Assembly: GCA_012523535.1 (NCBI GenBank)
Contig: JAAYII010000224.1
Location: forward strand, 1 to 15,601
Reading direction: 5' to 3'
Length of the DNA: 15,601 nucleotides
DNA from: Peptococcaceae bacterium
Lineage (GTDB): Bacteria; Bacillota; Desulfitobacteriia; Desulfitobacteriales; Syntrophobotulaceae
Shown here in pieces: positions 6,583 to 13,940 of the stretch. Numbering within the stretch: the stretch's first letter is position 1; every line of letters starts with the position of its first letter. Position numbers and translations under genes: made by a program. The notes under the pieces were generated by a model, which saw only the letters and a list, made by a program, of their open reading frames with translations, made no database searches and was not told where the DNA came from.

Positions 6583-7230
6583 TTAAGCCCGAACCTTGGT
6601 CTTCTTATAGCCGGCCCCCGTAATCAATCCTATTAAAACTAAAGAAACAATAATTACACCTATTTGGACATAGCGGGTTTTATACAAATAAGAAGTAATG
6701 TCTCCCGCCGCCAGATCTCCTTTGAGAACCGCCAGCGCGCTTCCCTGGGCATCCTTTAGCAGTAAATATCTGGAGATAAAAGCATTAGACGAAGAAGCTT
6801 GGTATTCTATGCCGGCAGGTTGTTCCTTCCAGGTTCTCTCCATATATACTGATGCTTGTTTTTCTGCCGCGCCGAGAGGATGATAAGAGGGATCTTCTTT
6901 CTCTCTGGCATCGACGACATAAAACCACCCTGTTTCAGGAATTTTATAAAGTATGGCCAGGTCGGCAAGATTATGGTCTTGCTTTATCTGTCTTAGTAGA
7001 ATGCGAATTTGATCATAATAAGGATCTTGATCATCCAAAGTCTGAATAAGTGTTTGCAAACGGTTGTTATCAAGCTCCTGGAAGGTAAGGGCCAGTGCCT
7101 TATCTATTTGATCCGCTGCAATTTTTATCGCCAGTTGTTCCGCGCGGTAGTTCCCGATCCCGGTAACAATGATCAGGCAAAACAAGGCGATAATAATCGT
7201 AGCATATACTTTTTTTCTCAGTGAGGACAT
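6583..7230 (-). CDS. Membrane-anchored extracytoplasmic sensor-like protein without output domain
   Basis: I do not recognise a named gene. The 215-residue protein has an N-terminal membrane span (about 8-26), an extracytoplasmic region of about 155 residues, a second span (about 188-208) and a short basic tail KKTKVRA. The outer region has Cache-like features: a helical stretch, then TGWFYVVDAREKEDPSYHPL and later SRYLLLKDAQGSALAVLKGD, resembling ligand-binding domains of chemoreceptors and histidine kinases. No HAMP, kinase, cyclase or methyl-accepting region follows. I prefer ATG at 7230 because GGGGTGA lies just upstream; an in-frame ATG at 7314 has no ribosome binding site and would add 28 uncharacteristic residues. 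It diverges from the ykvI-like gene. A sensing role is inference. Confidence 0.7.
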   Translation of the reverse strand: MSSLRKKVYATIIIALFCLIIVTGIGNYRAEQLAIKIAADQIDKALALTFQELDNNRLQTLIQTLDDQDPYYDQIRILLRQIKQDHNLADLAILYKIPETGWFYVVDAREKEDPSYHPLGAAEKQASVYMERTWKEQPAGIEYQASSSNAFISRYLLLKDAQGSALAVLKGDLAAGDITSYLYKTRYVQIGVIIVSLVLIGLITGAGYKKTKVRA

Positions 7231-7346
7231 TTTTTCACCCCCCATACTAAAATGGCAAAACCCGTCATACTTATCTTTAGGAAGATTGAAACCTTGACCA
7301 AGCTGAAACATCAATAATTATACCGTAAAAAAACAATTTCATATAG

Positions 7347-7361
7347 CTTTCTTAAAGAAAG
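7347..7361. repeat. Inverted repeat between divergent genes, just before the ykvI-like ribosome binding site
   Basis: CTTTCTT, one central A, then AAGAAAG is a perfect 7-base inverted repeat in the space between the sensor-like gene (minus) and the ykvI-like gene (plus), 10 bases before the latter's ATG. It could be an operator or a small mRNA hairpin affecting translation. No function is proven. Confidence 0.4.
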
Positions 7362-7371
7362 TAGGGATAAT

Positions 7372-8430
7372 ATGAAAAAAGGCAGACAATTAACCGCCCC
7401 GGCAATTGCCGCCGCTTTTATCGGCACGGTGGTTGGGGCGGGCTTTGCCACGGGGCAGGAAGTGCTCCAATTTTTTACCTTATACGGCAAAATGGGTTTA
7501 ATCGGCATTCCATTGGCAGCTGTAATGTTCTGCTTTTTTGGCTTTGCTATCATGAAAATCTCCCGGGATTTAAAGGCCGATTCCCATTGTGAACTGGTGA
7601 GATTCTCCGCAGGTCCCCATTTGGGCTTATTTTTGGATTGGTTTATTACTGTCAGCTTTTTAGGGGTCCTGATTGTGATGACTGCCGGTGCAGGAGCGGT
7701 AGCGGAAGAGCATTTTAACCTGCCCGCTTTATACGGAAGTATAACAATTGTTCTCTTGGCCCTCTTTACAGTAGTTGCGGGTTTTAATAATGTGGTTAAA
7801 GCCATAGGAATAGTGGTTCCCTTTTTGCTGGTCATTGTCTTGGGTGTAGCCCTATTCTCCATTGCCAAAGACCCAATAACCGTCCAGAAAATAGATATTA
7901 TAGAATCGTTGGAATCCCCAATATCTCAAAGCTGGCCTCTGGCTACCTTGCTCTATGTATCTTACAATATAATGTTGGCGGTAGCCATCTTGGCTCCTTT
8001 GGGGGTTGAAGCCCCCAACAAGAAAACTATCCTTCAAGGCAGTATTATGGGAGCTTTGGGATTGGGGATCGGTATTCTGGCCATTAGTCTGGCTATTGTC
8101 AGTGCGGCACCTGAAAGCCTTACTTTCCAAGTCCCAATGGTATTTTTGGCCAAAAAGCTCAGTACTGTCGCGGCTTGGGCCTACGGCCTCATCCTGCTCC
8201 TGGAAATATATACGACCACGGTTGGCATGCTCTATGGATTTAGCGCGCGGGTTGCTTACAGATATATCTATCGTTATTTATGGGCGGCAGGAGCCTGTGC
8301 CTTCGCCGTCCTGGCAGCCCAACTGGGTTTTTCACGGGTCATTGCCACTGTTTATCCTCTGATGGGTTTTGTCGGTTTAATCTTTTTAGCCGCTATTTTA
8401 TGGGCCGAAATCCGAGAACGTTATAGATAA
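7372..8430 (+). CDS. ykvI: YkvI-family membrane transporter-like protein
   Basis: This is an integral membrane protein of the uncharacterised YkvI family, distantly related to amino-acid/polyamine-type permeases. The 352-residue sequence has about ten hydrophobic segments. It begins with the family-type first helix AIAAAFIGTVVGAGFATGQE, where the helix-breaking GTVVGAGFATGQE resembles the substrate/ion-binding unwound helix of that superfamily. Later polar breaks include VVAGFNNVVKAIG and LEIYTTTVGMLYGFSARV. The substrate is unknown. The ATG at 7372 is preceded by a modest AGGGA. It diverges from the sensor-like gene, and its last 38 bases overlap the end of the phosphohexomutase gene on the opposite strand. 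Confidence 0.85.
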   Translation: MKKGRQLTAPAIAAAFIGTVVGAGFATGQEVLQFFTLYGKMGLIGIPLAAVMFCFFGFAIMKISRDLKADSHCELVRFSAGPHLGLFLDWFITVSFLGVLIVMTAGAGAVAEEHFNLPALYGSITIVLLALFTVVAGFNNVVKAIGIVVPFLLVIVLGVALFSIAKDPITVQKIDIIESLESPISQSWPLATLLYVSYNIMLAVAILAPLGVEAPNKKTILQGSIMGALGLGIGILAISLAIVSAAPESLTFQVPMVFLAKKLSTVAAWAYGLILLLEIYTTTVGMLYGFSARVAYRYIYRYLWAAGACAFAVLAAQLGFSRVIATVYPLMGFVGLIFLAAILWAEIRERYR

Positions 8431-10213
8431 CTTCCAAAAAGTCGGCTTTAACATTATTAAGTGTTTCCTTAAGGCTTGTCATGCTGTTCCCTTTGAGGCA
8501 AAAGTAAAATCGTATTTTGGGTTCTGTTCCCGAGGGTCTGGCCATTATAAAACCCCCTTGTTCAAATCTGAGCCTCAGTACATTTTCCGGAGGCAATAAA
8601 GGCGCCCCCATCTCCCGTTCTTTATTCTCAATCATAAAATAGGTTTTCCGATGAAAAAAGTCATCCATACTTTTTACGGTTAGTCCACCGAAAGCGGCGG
8701 GCTTTTTCTTTCTAAGATAGTCCATGATTTTATTAATATTTTCCTTTCCTTCTCTGCCTTCCAAAGAAATTGCCACCTGTTCATCGATATAGTAACCGCA
8801 TAATCGGAATATTTCTTCGAGGACTTGAGGCAGGGTCTTGTTTTCTTTTTCTCGGTAATACAAAGCGGCCTCGGCCAGCAAGGCGGATGCTTGCACCGCA
8901 TCCTTGTCCCGGGCATAAGTTCCTGCCAAATAGCCATGACTCTCTTCAAAACCAAAAATGAAACTGCCCGTTTCCTTCTCTTCCATTTCCTTAATCTGCT
9001 CACCGATATATTTGAAGCCTACCAGCACATTAATGGTTTCCAAACCAAAATGAGCGGCTACGGCATCACCGAGCTCAGTAGAAGCGACAGTTTTTACCAG
9101 TTTCCCGTCTTTTGGCAACCTGCCAAGTTTTTGCCGCTGGGATATTAAATAATAAGCCAGGATTACTCCAATCTGGTTGCCGGTAAACCTGTGGAAAGAA
9201 CCGTCTTGGTCTTTGGCATACAAGCCGAGCCGGTCGGCATCAGGATCAGTGGCTAATATAATATCGGCTTGCCGCTCAGTAGCATATTTCAACGCCAGTT
9301 CAAAAGCCGCCGGGTCCTCGGGATTGGGCAGTTTAACGGTTGAAAATTCACAATCCGGTTTTTCCTGCTCCGGCACGGTAAACACCGAGGTAAATCCGAT
9401 ATCATGCAAGATGGAACGAACAGGCTCATTTCCTGCCCCGTGAAGCGGTGTATAGACTATTTTAAGTCTGGACCCCTTTGCTCGGGACAGTTCAGGATAA
9501 AGCAGACTTTCCTTTATTTCCATATAATAAGCCAGGTCAACATCAGAACCAATTTCCAGCAAAAGCCCCCGTTCCTTGGCTTCTTTAAGGCTTAAAACCG
9601 GAATACGCCAGTCTATCTGGCTATGAATTTTTTCCACTATTTTCAAAGCTTGAGCAGGCGGAACCTGTCCGCCATCTTCCCCATACACTTTATAACCGTT
9701 ATATTCTTTGGGATTATGGCTGGCTGTAATATTAACCCCGGCTATGGTTCCGAGAAATCTTACGGCAAAGGATAATTCCGGCGTTGGCTTTAAACGATCG
9801 AACAAAAAGGCCCGAATACCGTTGGCCGCTAAAACCAAAGCCGTTTCCATGGCAAACTCCGCCGAGTTGCGGCGGGAATCGTAAGCAATAACTACACCCC
9901 GTTTACAGGCCTCTTTTCCCTGTTCGATTATGGTATCGGCCAACCCTTGGGTAATTTTGCGCACGACATATTTGTTTATTCTGTTGGTGCCTGCACCAAT
10001 AATGCCTCTCATTCCCCCCGTGCCAAATTCCAGATCGGTATAAAACCGCTCTGAAATTTCCTTGGGGTCCTGCAAAGAAAGAAGCTCCTGCCTGGTGGCA
10101 CTGTCAAAATAGTCGCATTCCGTCCAAAATTTATATCTTTCCCTTACTCTATCTTCCAAATTATCTTCCAAGGCCGGATTTATTAATGCTTTTCCTTGCC
10201 TTACCATGTCCAA
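8393..10213 (-). CDS. pgcA: Alpha-D-phosphohexomutase (phosphoglucomutase/phosphomannomutase)
   Basis: The enzyme interconverts hexose-1-phosphate and hexose-6-phosphate, connecting glycolysis with cell-wall, glycogen or exopolysaccharide precursors. Its 606 residues resemble the long Firmicutes PgcA type. Signatures: active-site phosphoserine Ser165 in TASHNP (163-168), metal loop DPDADR (323-328), sugar-specificity loop EESHGY (423-428) and phosphate-binding loop RPSGTEPK (559-566). All four functional loops are intact. The start may be TTG at 10213 (8 bases after AAGGAG) or ATG at 10207 (about 9 bases after GAGGGA); the difference is two residues. It lies 130 bases downstream of pgi on the same strand, forming a hexose-phosphate pair. 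Specificity for glucose or mannose phosphates cannot be decided from sequence alone. Confidence 0.93.
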   Translation of the reverse strand: MDMVRQGKALINPALEDNLEDRVRERYKFWTECDYFDSATRQELLSLQDPKEISERFYTDLEFGTGGMRGIIGAGTNRINKYVVRKITQGLADTIIEQGKEACKRGVVIAYDSRRNSAEFAMETALVLAANGIRAFLFDRLKPTPELSFAVRFLGTIAGVNITASHNPKEYNGYKVYGEDGGQVPPAQALKIVEKIHSQIDWRIPVLSLKEAKERGLLLEIGSDVDLAYYMEIKESLLYPELSRAKGSRLKIVYTPLHGAGNEPVRSILHDIGFTSVFTVPEQEKPDCEFSTVKLPNPEDPAAFELALKYATERQADIILATDPDADRLGLYAKDQDGSFHRFTGNQIGVILAYYLISQRQKLGRLPKDGKLVKTVASTELGDAVAAHFGLETINVLVGFKYIGEQIKEMEEKETGSFIFGFEESHGYLAGTYARDKDAVQASALLAEAALYYREKENKTLPQVLEEIFRLCGYYIDEQVAISLEGREGKENINKIMDYLRKKKPAAFGGLTVKSMDDFFHRKTYFMIENKEREMGAPLLPPENVLRLRFEQGGFIMARPSGTEPKIRFYFCLKGNSMTSLKETLNNVKADFLEVIYNVLGFRPIK

Positions 10214-10296
10214 AGTTCCCTCTCCTTACATTTAATAAATGCTTCTGGAAAATAATATGTTTTTATTCCAAAAAAGTACATGATATTGCATACTTA

Positions 10297-10314
10297 GCCA
10301 ATTTAAATATTGGC
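10297..10314. repeat. Short inverted repeat between pgi and the phosphohexomutase gene
   Basis: GCCAAT, TTAAAT, ATTGGC form a perfect 6-base inverted repeat in the 130-base gap. No T-tract follows on either strand, so it is not a convincing terminator. I see no good promoter in this gap. Confidence 0.3.
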
Positions 10315-10343
10315 CAAATCTCAAAGCAGCAATTGCCAAGCGC

Positions 10344-11948
10344 TTAATGAGCTTGATAGTATATTGAAGCAAGGGAAACATCTGTTGCCTCAGGGTTTTC
10401 AATTTCTGCGCTGATGCGGTTTTGGGGATTATGACTCAAATGCCGCAGGATCTTATAAAGGGTTTCCTTGTCCGTTTCCGGGCCCAGCTCCGAAGCTAAA
10501 GTTTCCACATTATATTTTTGCCCTTTATGAGCCCACAAAAAATCCAAAGCTTTATTTTTTAATGCTATTATCTCTCCCGCCTGTTTTTTACCCAGTTCCA
10601 CCGCCGGCTGATGATAGGCATTGATATTGACCAACAGGGCATACATGCTGACCGCTCTTTCAAACAAGGCCAACAAAACCCCAAGGGCAAATTCATTTAT
10701 CTCCGGGATGGTTATGGTTATGGACTGCCGCCCTTTAAGGGTAAGGGCTTTTCTCGTTCCCAGCAGGAATGCCTGCAAATAGTCCCCGCTGGTGGAATTG
10801 TCGGCAATTCTGAGGGAAGAATCCTGCCTGTCTTTTAGAACTTCAATAAAGGTAACGAAAAAGTTATCCGGACCGTCGAGCAGCTGTTGGAGGTAAGAGT
10901 GCTGGTCGGTCGACCCTTTGTTGCCGTAGACCGTTATTCCATGCCGGACAACCTTGCCCTCAAGATCGGTCTCCTTACCTAGAGATTCCATGATTAACTG
11001 CTGGAGATAAGGGGTTAAAAGCTGCAACCGGTCTTTATAAGGGAGGATTACCATTTCCTTGCCTCCCTTGCCCCCGGTAACAGCGTACCACATCAATGCC
11101 AGCAAGGCTGAAGGGTTTTTTAAAGTAAGAGGCCTGCGTGTTATTTCGTCGCACTTGCGGGCGCCTTGAAGCAGTAAATCAATATTTACCCCCTGCAAAG
11201 CCAAAGGCAATAAACCTACGGCGGACAACACCGAGGTTCGCCCCCCCACCCAATCCCACATAGGGAAAGCAGCCAACCATTGCTCCTGCCGGCTGGTTTT
11301 ATCCAAGGCACTACCGGCCCGGGTAATGCTTACTGCATGTTTGGAGAAATCCAAGCCCTTTTGACGATATAAATATCTGACCTCTTCCATGGCGTTTCTG
11401 GTCTCAATGGTTCCACCGCTTTTGGAAATTACTATGGTCAGGGTTCGGTCCAATTGATCTTTTAACTCTTCAAAGACCATGTCCATTCCATCGGGGTCGG
11501 TATTGTCGAGAAAAAAGGTCTTGAGCTTATCTCCCGGTTGACTCAAGGCTTGGGCTAAGAATTTGGGCCCCAGGCTTGAGCCGCCGATCCCAATAAGTAA
11601 AACATTGCCAAATGAACGTCCATTTTGCCCTCTTAGAATTCCATTATGGATCTGTGAGGCAAAATGTTTAACGGCGGCAATGGTGGAATTAATCTCCCGG
11701 GTGATTTCCGGCCGGGGAGCCAGTTGAGGGCAACGCAGCCAATAATGGCCCACCATTCTGTTTTCATCCGGATTGAATATTTCCCCCTGTTCCAGCTTGT
11801 CAATTTGAGCATAGACGATTTTCATCCGGTTCTCCATACCGGGCAAATAATCATCGGCAAAGTGGATTTTGCTGATATCAAGCTCCAGTCCCAGCTCCTC
11901 GCTGTAAAATAAGTAACGGCAAAATCTTTGCCAGTTGTCGGCTTGCAT
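10344..11948 (-). CDS. pgi: Glucose-6-phosphate isomerase
   Basis: This enzyme interconverts glucose-6-phosphate and fructose-6-phosphate in the cytoplasm. The 534-residue protein shows two SIS domains with SKSGGT (175-180), the signature DWVGGRTSVLSAVG (232-245), catalytic Glu321 (IMESLGK), GSTDQHSYLQQL with His350, and the conserved Lys-containing QPAVELGKK (447-455). Residues about 468-534 form an extra C-terminal segment that looks like a small winged-helix (VETLASELG, ETLYKILRHLS), as I recall from cyanobacterial-type isomerases. The ATG at 11948 follows AAGGGG with a spacing of about 8. The phosphohexomutase gene follows on the same strand, and hflX diverges upstream. Confidence 0.97.
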   Translation of the reverse strand: MQADNWQRFCRYLFYSEELGLELDISKIHFADDYLPGMENRMKIVYAQIDKLEQGEIFNPDENRMVGHYWLRCPQLAPRPEITREINSTIAAVKHFASQIHNGILRGQNGRSFGNVLLIGIGGSSLGPKFLAQALSQPGDKLKTFFLDNTDPDGMDMVFEELKDQLDRTLTIVISKSGGTIETRNAMEEVRYLYRQKGLDFSKHAVSITRAGSALDKTSRQEQWLAAFPMWDWVGGRTSVLSAVGLLPLALQGVNIDLLLQGARKCDEITRRPLTLKNPSALLALMWYAVTGGKGGKEMVILPYKDRLQLLTPYLQQLIMESLGKETDLEGKVVRHGITVYGNKGSTDQHSYLQQLLDGPDNFFVTFIEVLKDRQDSSLRIADNSTSGDYLQAFLLGTRKALTLKGRQSITITIPEINEFALGVLLALFERAVSMYALLVNINAYHQPAVELGKKQAGEIIALKNKALDFLWAHKGQKYNVETLASELGPETDKETLYKILRHLSHNPQNRISAEIENPEATDVSLASIYYQAH

Positions 11949-11982
11949 ACAATCTACCCCTTTGGACCGAGTTGTCCCCTAC

Positions 11983-11991
11983 ATTTTACCA
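11983..11991 (-). promoter_or_regulatory. Candidate extended -10 promoter of pgi
   Basis: TGGTAAAAT on the minus strand gives an extended -10 (TG-n-TAAAAT, one mismatch to TATAAT). It would start transcription about 28 bases before the pgi ATG. No good -35 is visible 17 bases upstream, which extended -10 promoters can tolerate. Confidence 0.35.
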
Positions 11992-12006
11992 ACTAATGCA
12001 AAGATC

Positions 12007-12052
12007 TAAAAGCCCTTTAATGAGAATAAAGCTTTGGGCACTATGGCTTTTA
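12007..12052. repeat. Nested inverted repeats in the pgi/hflX intergenic region
   Basis: TAAAAGCC (12007-12014) is an exact inverted repeat of GGCTTTTA (12045-12052). Between them GCCC (12012-12015) can alternatively pair with GGGC (12036-12039), and CTTTA (12015-12019) with TAAAG (12027-12031). The set lies in the 172-base divergent gap between pgi and hflX. It could be a leader structure of either transcript or an operator. The rest of this gap shows no confident promoter for hflX. Confidence 0.4.
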
Positions 12053-12120
12053 TCAAGACCCATTTTTTTATACAATATGTGCATACACTTTATTATTAGT
12101 GAAAGAGAAGATTCTAATAC

Positions 12121-13929
12121 ATGAAGGAAGTACACGGTGCCAACCAAGGCTTGAAAAAGAGTATACGGCTGGAACTGGCCAATCTCTATAATCTGGCTGT
12201 TCCCCAAGAACAGCTCTGGTCCCTTGAACTCGTAGAAAAGGTCTCTTATCTCTCGTCACTTATAAACAAAGAAATAGCTCTCTACCTGGATCGCCAAGGA
12301 CGCGTGGTCGATGTAAGCATTGGAAATCACCGGTCTGTAACTCTTGCTCAGGTCGAAGGCAAACGCAACCCCCAGCGTCTTGCCGGCATTCGCTGCCTGC
12401 ATACCCATCCCAATGGCAGCGGAAATCTATCCGCTATCGATATCAATACCCTGAAAAAACTGCGCCTTGACGCTATGATTGCGGTAGGTATTAAAGGCGA
12501 ACAGGCACAAGAGCTATTTACCGGTATTATTGATCCGGAACAGCCGGAGGAAGTTAAAATCTTTGGTCCTGACCGGCCCGATAAAACGGATTTCAGCGAT
12601 TTGAACCGCTTGATCGAGCAAGCGGACCGCCAGTTGCGCCGGATTTCGGAGGATAATAAAAGCCCCCAGGAAAGGGCCATACTGGTTGGAATTAACTCCA
12701 TTGGCTCCGGCGGCTCCAGTGAAGCTGAAATTGCTCTGGCCGAACTGGAAGAACTGGCCAAAACTGCAGGGGCCCAAGTCATAGGGAAAATAATACAAAA
12801 ACAAAGCAGCTTGAATTCTACAACAGTTATCACTCAAGGCAAATTGGAAGAACTTCAGTTTATGGTCCAAGCTTCAAATGCCAACTTGGTAATAATGGAA
12901 GCTGAATTGTCCGGAACCCAGCAGCGCAACCTGGAAGAGGCCCTTGGCTGCAAGGTGCTAAGCCGCACAGCTCTTATTTTGGATATTTTTGCCCAGCGGG
13001 CCCGTTCCAAAGAAGGGAAATTGCAGGTGGAACTGGCCCAACTGGAATACATGCTGCCGCGCCTTTCCGGGACAGGAACTGCACTCTCCCGTTTGGGAGG
13101 GGGTATCGGTACCCGCGGACCCGGTGAAACCAAGCTGGAAACAAACCGCCGCCATATCAGAGCCCGCATTTCTCATTTGAAACGGGAACTGGCAGCTATT
13201 AGCAAACAAAGAAACACGTTGCGGCAAAACCGGCAAAAGAACGATATCCCTCTCGTTTCTTTGGTGGGCTATACCAATGCGGGTAAATCCACCTTACTAA
13301 ATACTTTATGTTCAACTCAGGTCCTGGCGGAAGACAAACTCTTTGCCACTTTGGATACCACAATACGCCGGCTGCCTCTGCCCAGCGGCCGGACGGTTTT
13401 AATGGCTGATACAGTGGGCTTTATTCGCAGGCTGCCACCCGGTTTACTCGCCGCCTTTAAATCTACGCTGGAAGAAGTTGTGCTGGCAGATTTGATTTTA
13501 ATCGTAGCCGATGCCTCCGATCCCCAGGTTGAAGATCAAATAAGAATTGTAGACGAGATTCTGATTGAACTAAAAGCCGAAGACAAACCAACTCTGATTG
13601 CACTAAACAAAATCGATCGCCTGGCAACAAAAAATCCGCTTTCCCTTTCTCTGCCGGGAAACCGGAAGGTTATTGAAATATCCGCCCTTACAGGACAAGG
13701 CTTGGAATTGTTGAAGGAAACTATAGAAAACATCCTTTTTGGCCGGCGAATCCGGGTCAAGCTCCTGATCCCTTATGATAAAGGAAAAATCCTGGCCTTG
13801 CTGCATAACCACAGCAAAGTGCTGCAAGAAACATATACGGAACAAGGAGTTTTGCTGGAAGTGGAAATGGAAAAATCCCAGCTCAAAGGATTTGCCGAAT
13901 ATAGAGTCTATAATTCAGGATTACAGTAA
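12121..13929 (+). CDS. hflX: GTPase HflX with N-terminal JAMM-like extension
   Basis: HflX is a ribosome-associated GTPase that splits or rescues stalled ribosomes under stress. The 602-residue protein is about 180 longer than E. coli or B. subtilis HflX. Residues about 185-370 are the HflX N-domain and helical linker (glycine-rich GTGTALSRLGGGIGTRGPGE at 317-336). The G domain follows with G1 GYTNAGKST (383-391), G3 DTVGF (430-434), G4 NKID (496-499) and G5 SAL (521-523), then a small C-terminal domain. The extension (1-180) contains Glu51 (KEIALYLD) and HTHPNGSGNLSAID (94-107), which matches the JAMM pattern H-x-H-x7-S-x2-D exactly. The upstream ribosome binding site is weak (GAGAAG); ATG 12121 is the best start I can see. 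I recall related clostridial HflX proteins with this extension. Confidence 0.93.
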   Translation: MKEVHGANQGLKKSIRLELANLYNLAVPQEQLWSLELVEKVSYLSSLINKEIALYLDRQGRVVDVSIGNHRSVTLAQVEGKRNPQRLAGIRCLHTHPNGSGNLSAIDINTLKKLRLDAMIAVGIKGEQAQELFTGIIDPEQPEEVKIFGPDRPDKTDFSDLNRLIEQADRQLRRISEDNKSPQERAILVGINSIGSGGSSEAEIALAELEELAKTAGAQVIGKIIQKQSSLNSTTVITQGKLEELQFMVQASNANLVIMEAELSGTQQRNLEEALGCKVLSRTALILDIFAQRARSKEGKLQVELAQLEYMLPRLSGTGTALSRLGGGIGTRGPGETKLETNRRHIRARISHLKRELAAISKQRNTLRQNRQKNDIPLVSLVGYTNAGKSTLLNTLCSTQVLAEDKLFATLDTTIRRLPLPSGRTVLMADTVGFIRRLPPGLLAAFKSTLEEVVLADLILIVADASDPQVEDQIRIVDEILIELKAEDKPTLIALNKIDRLATKNPLSLSLPGNRKVIEISALTGQGLELLKETIENILFGRRIRVKLLIPYDKGKILALLHNHSKVLQETYTEQGVLLEVEMEKSQLKGFAEYRVYNSGLQ

Positions 13930-13940
13930 CAAACGAATAT

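Noticed and set aside
7231..7314. 28 extra N-terminal residues for the sensor-like protein (start at ATG 7314)
   Set aside because: No ribosome binding site precedes that ATG, whereas ATG 7230 has GGGGTGA at good spacing and gives a normal positively charged start before the membrane span.
7317..7322. Perfect TATAAT on the minus strand upstream of the sensor-like gene
   Set aside because: No acceptable -35 lies 16-18 bases upstream (TATATG or similar) and there is no extended -10 TG, so I did not call it a promoter, though its place is suitable.
7294..7324. TTGACC ... TATACC on the plus strand as a promoter of the ykvI-like gene
   Set aside because: The spacing is 19 bases and the -10 has two mismatches; too weak to list as a feature.
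7311..7868. 185-residue minus-strand open frame inside the ykvI-like gene
   Set aside because: It is antisense to a well-supported membrane protein, has low-complexity composition rich in K, T, P and A, and has no family resemblance.
10214..10343. Independent promoter or terminator between pgi and the phosphohexomutase gene
   Set aside because: Only a 6-base inverted repeat without a T-tract and weak AT-rich -10 lookalikes are present; co-transcription is equally likely.
12068..12096. TTATAC ... TATTAT as an hflX promoter
   Set aside because: The -35 matches only two positions and the start would fall within a few bases of the ATG; TACAAT at 12071-12076 also lacks a good -35.
12348..12833. 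161-residue minus-strand open frame inside hflX
   Set aside because: A mirror of conserved hflX coding sequence; no ribosome binding site or recognisable domain.
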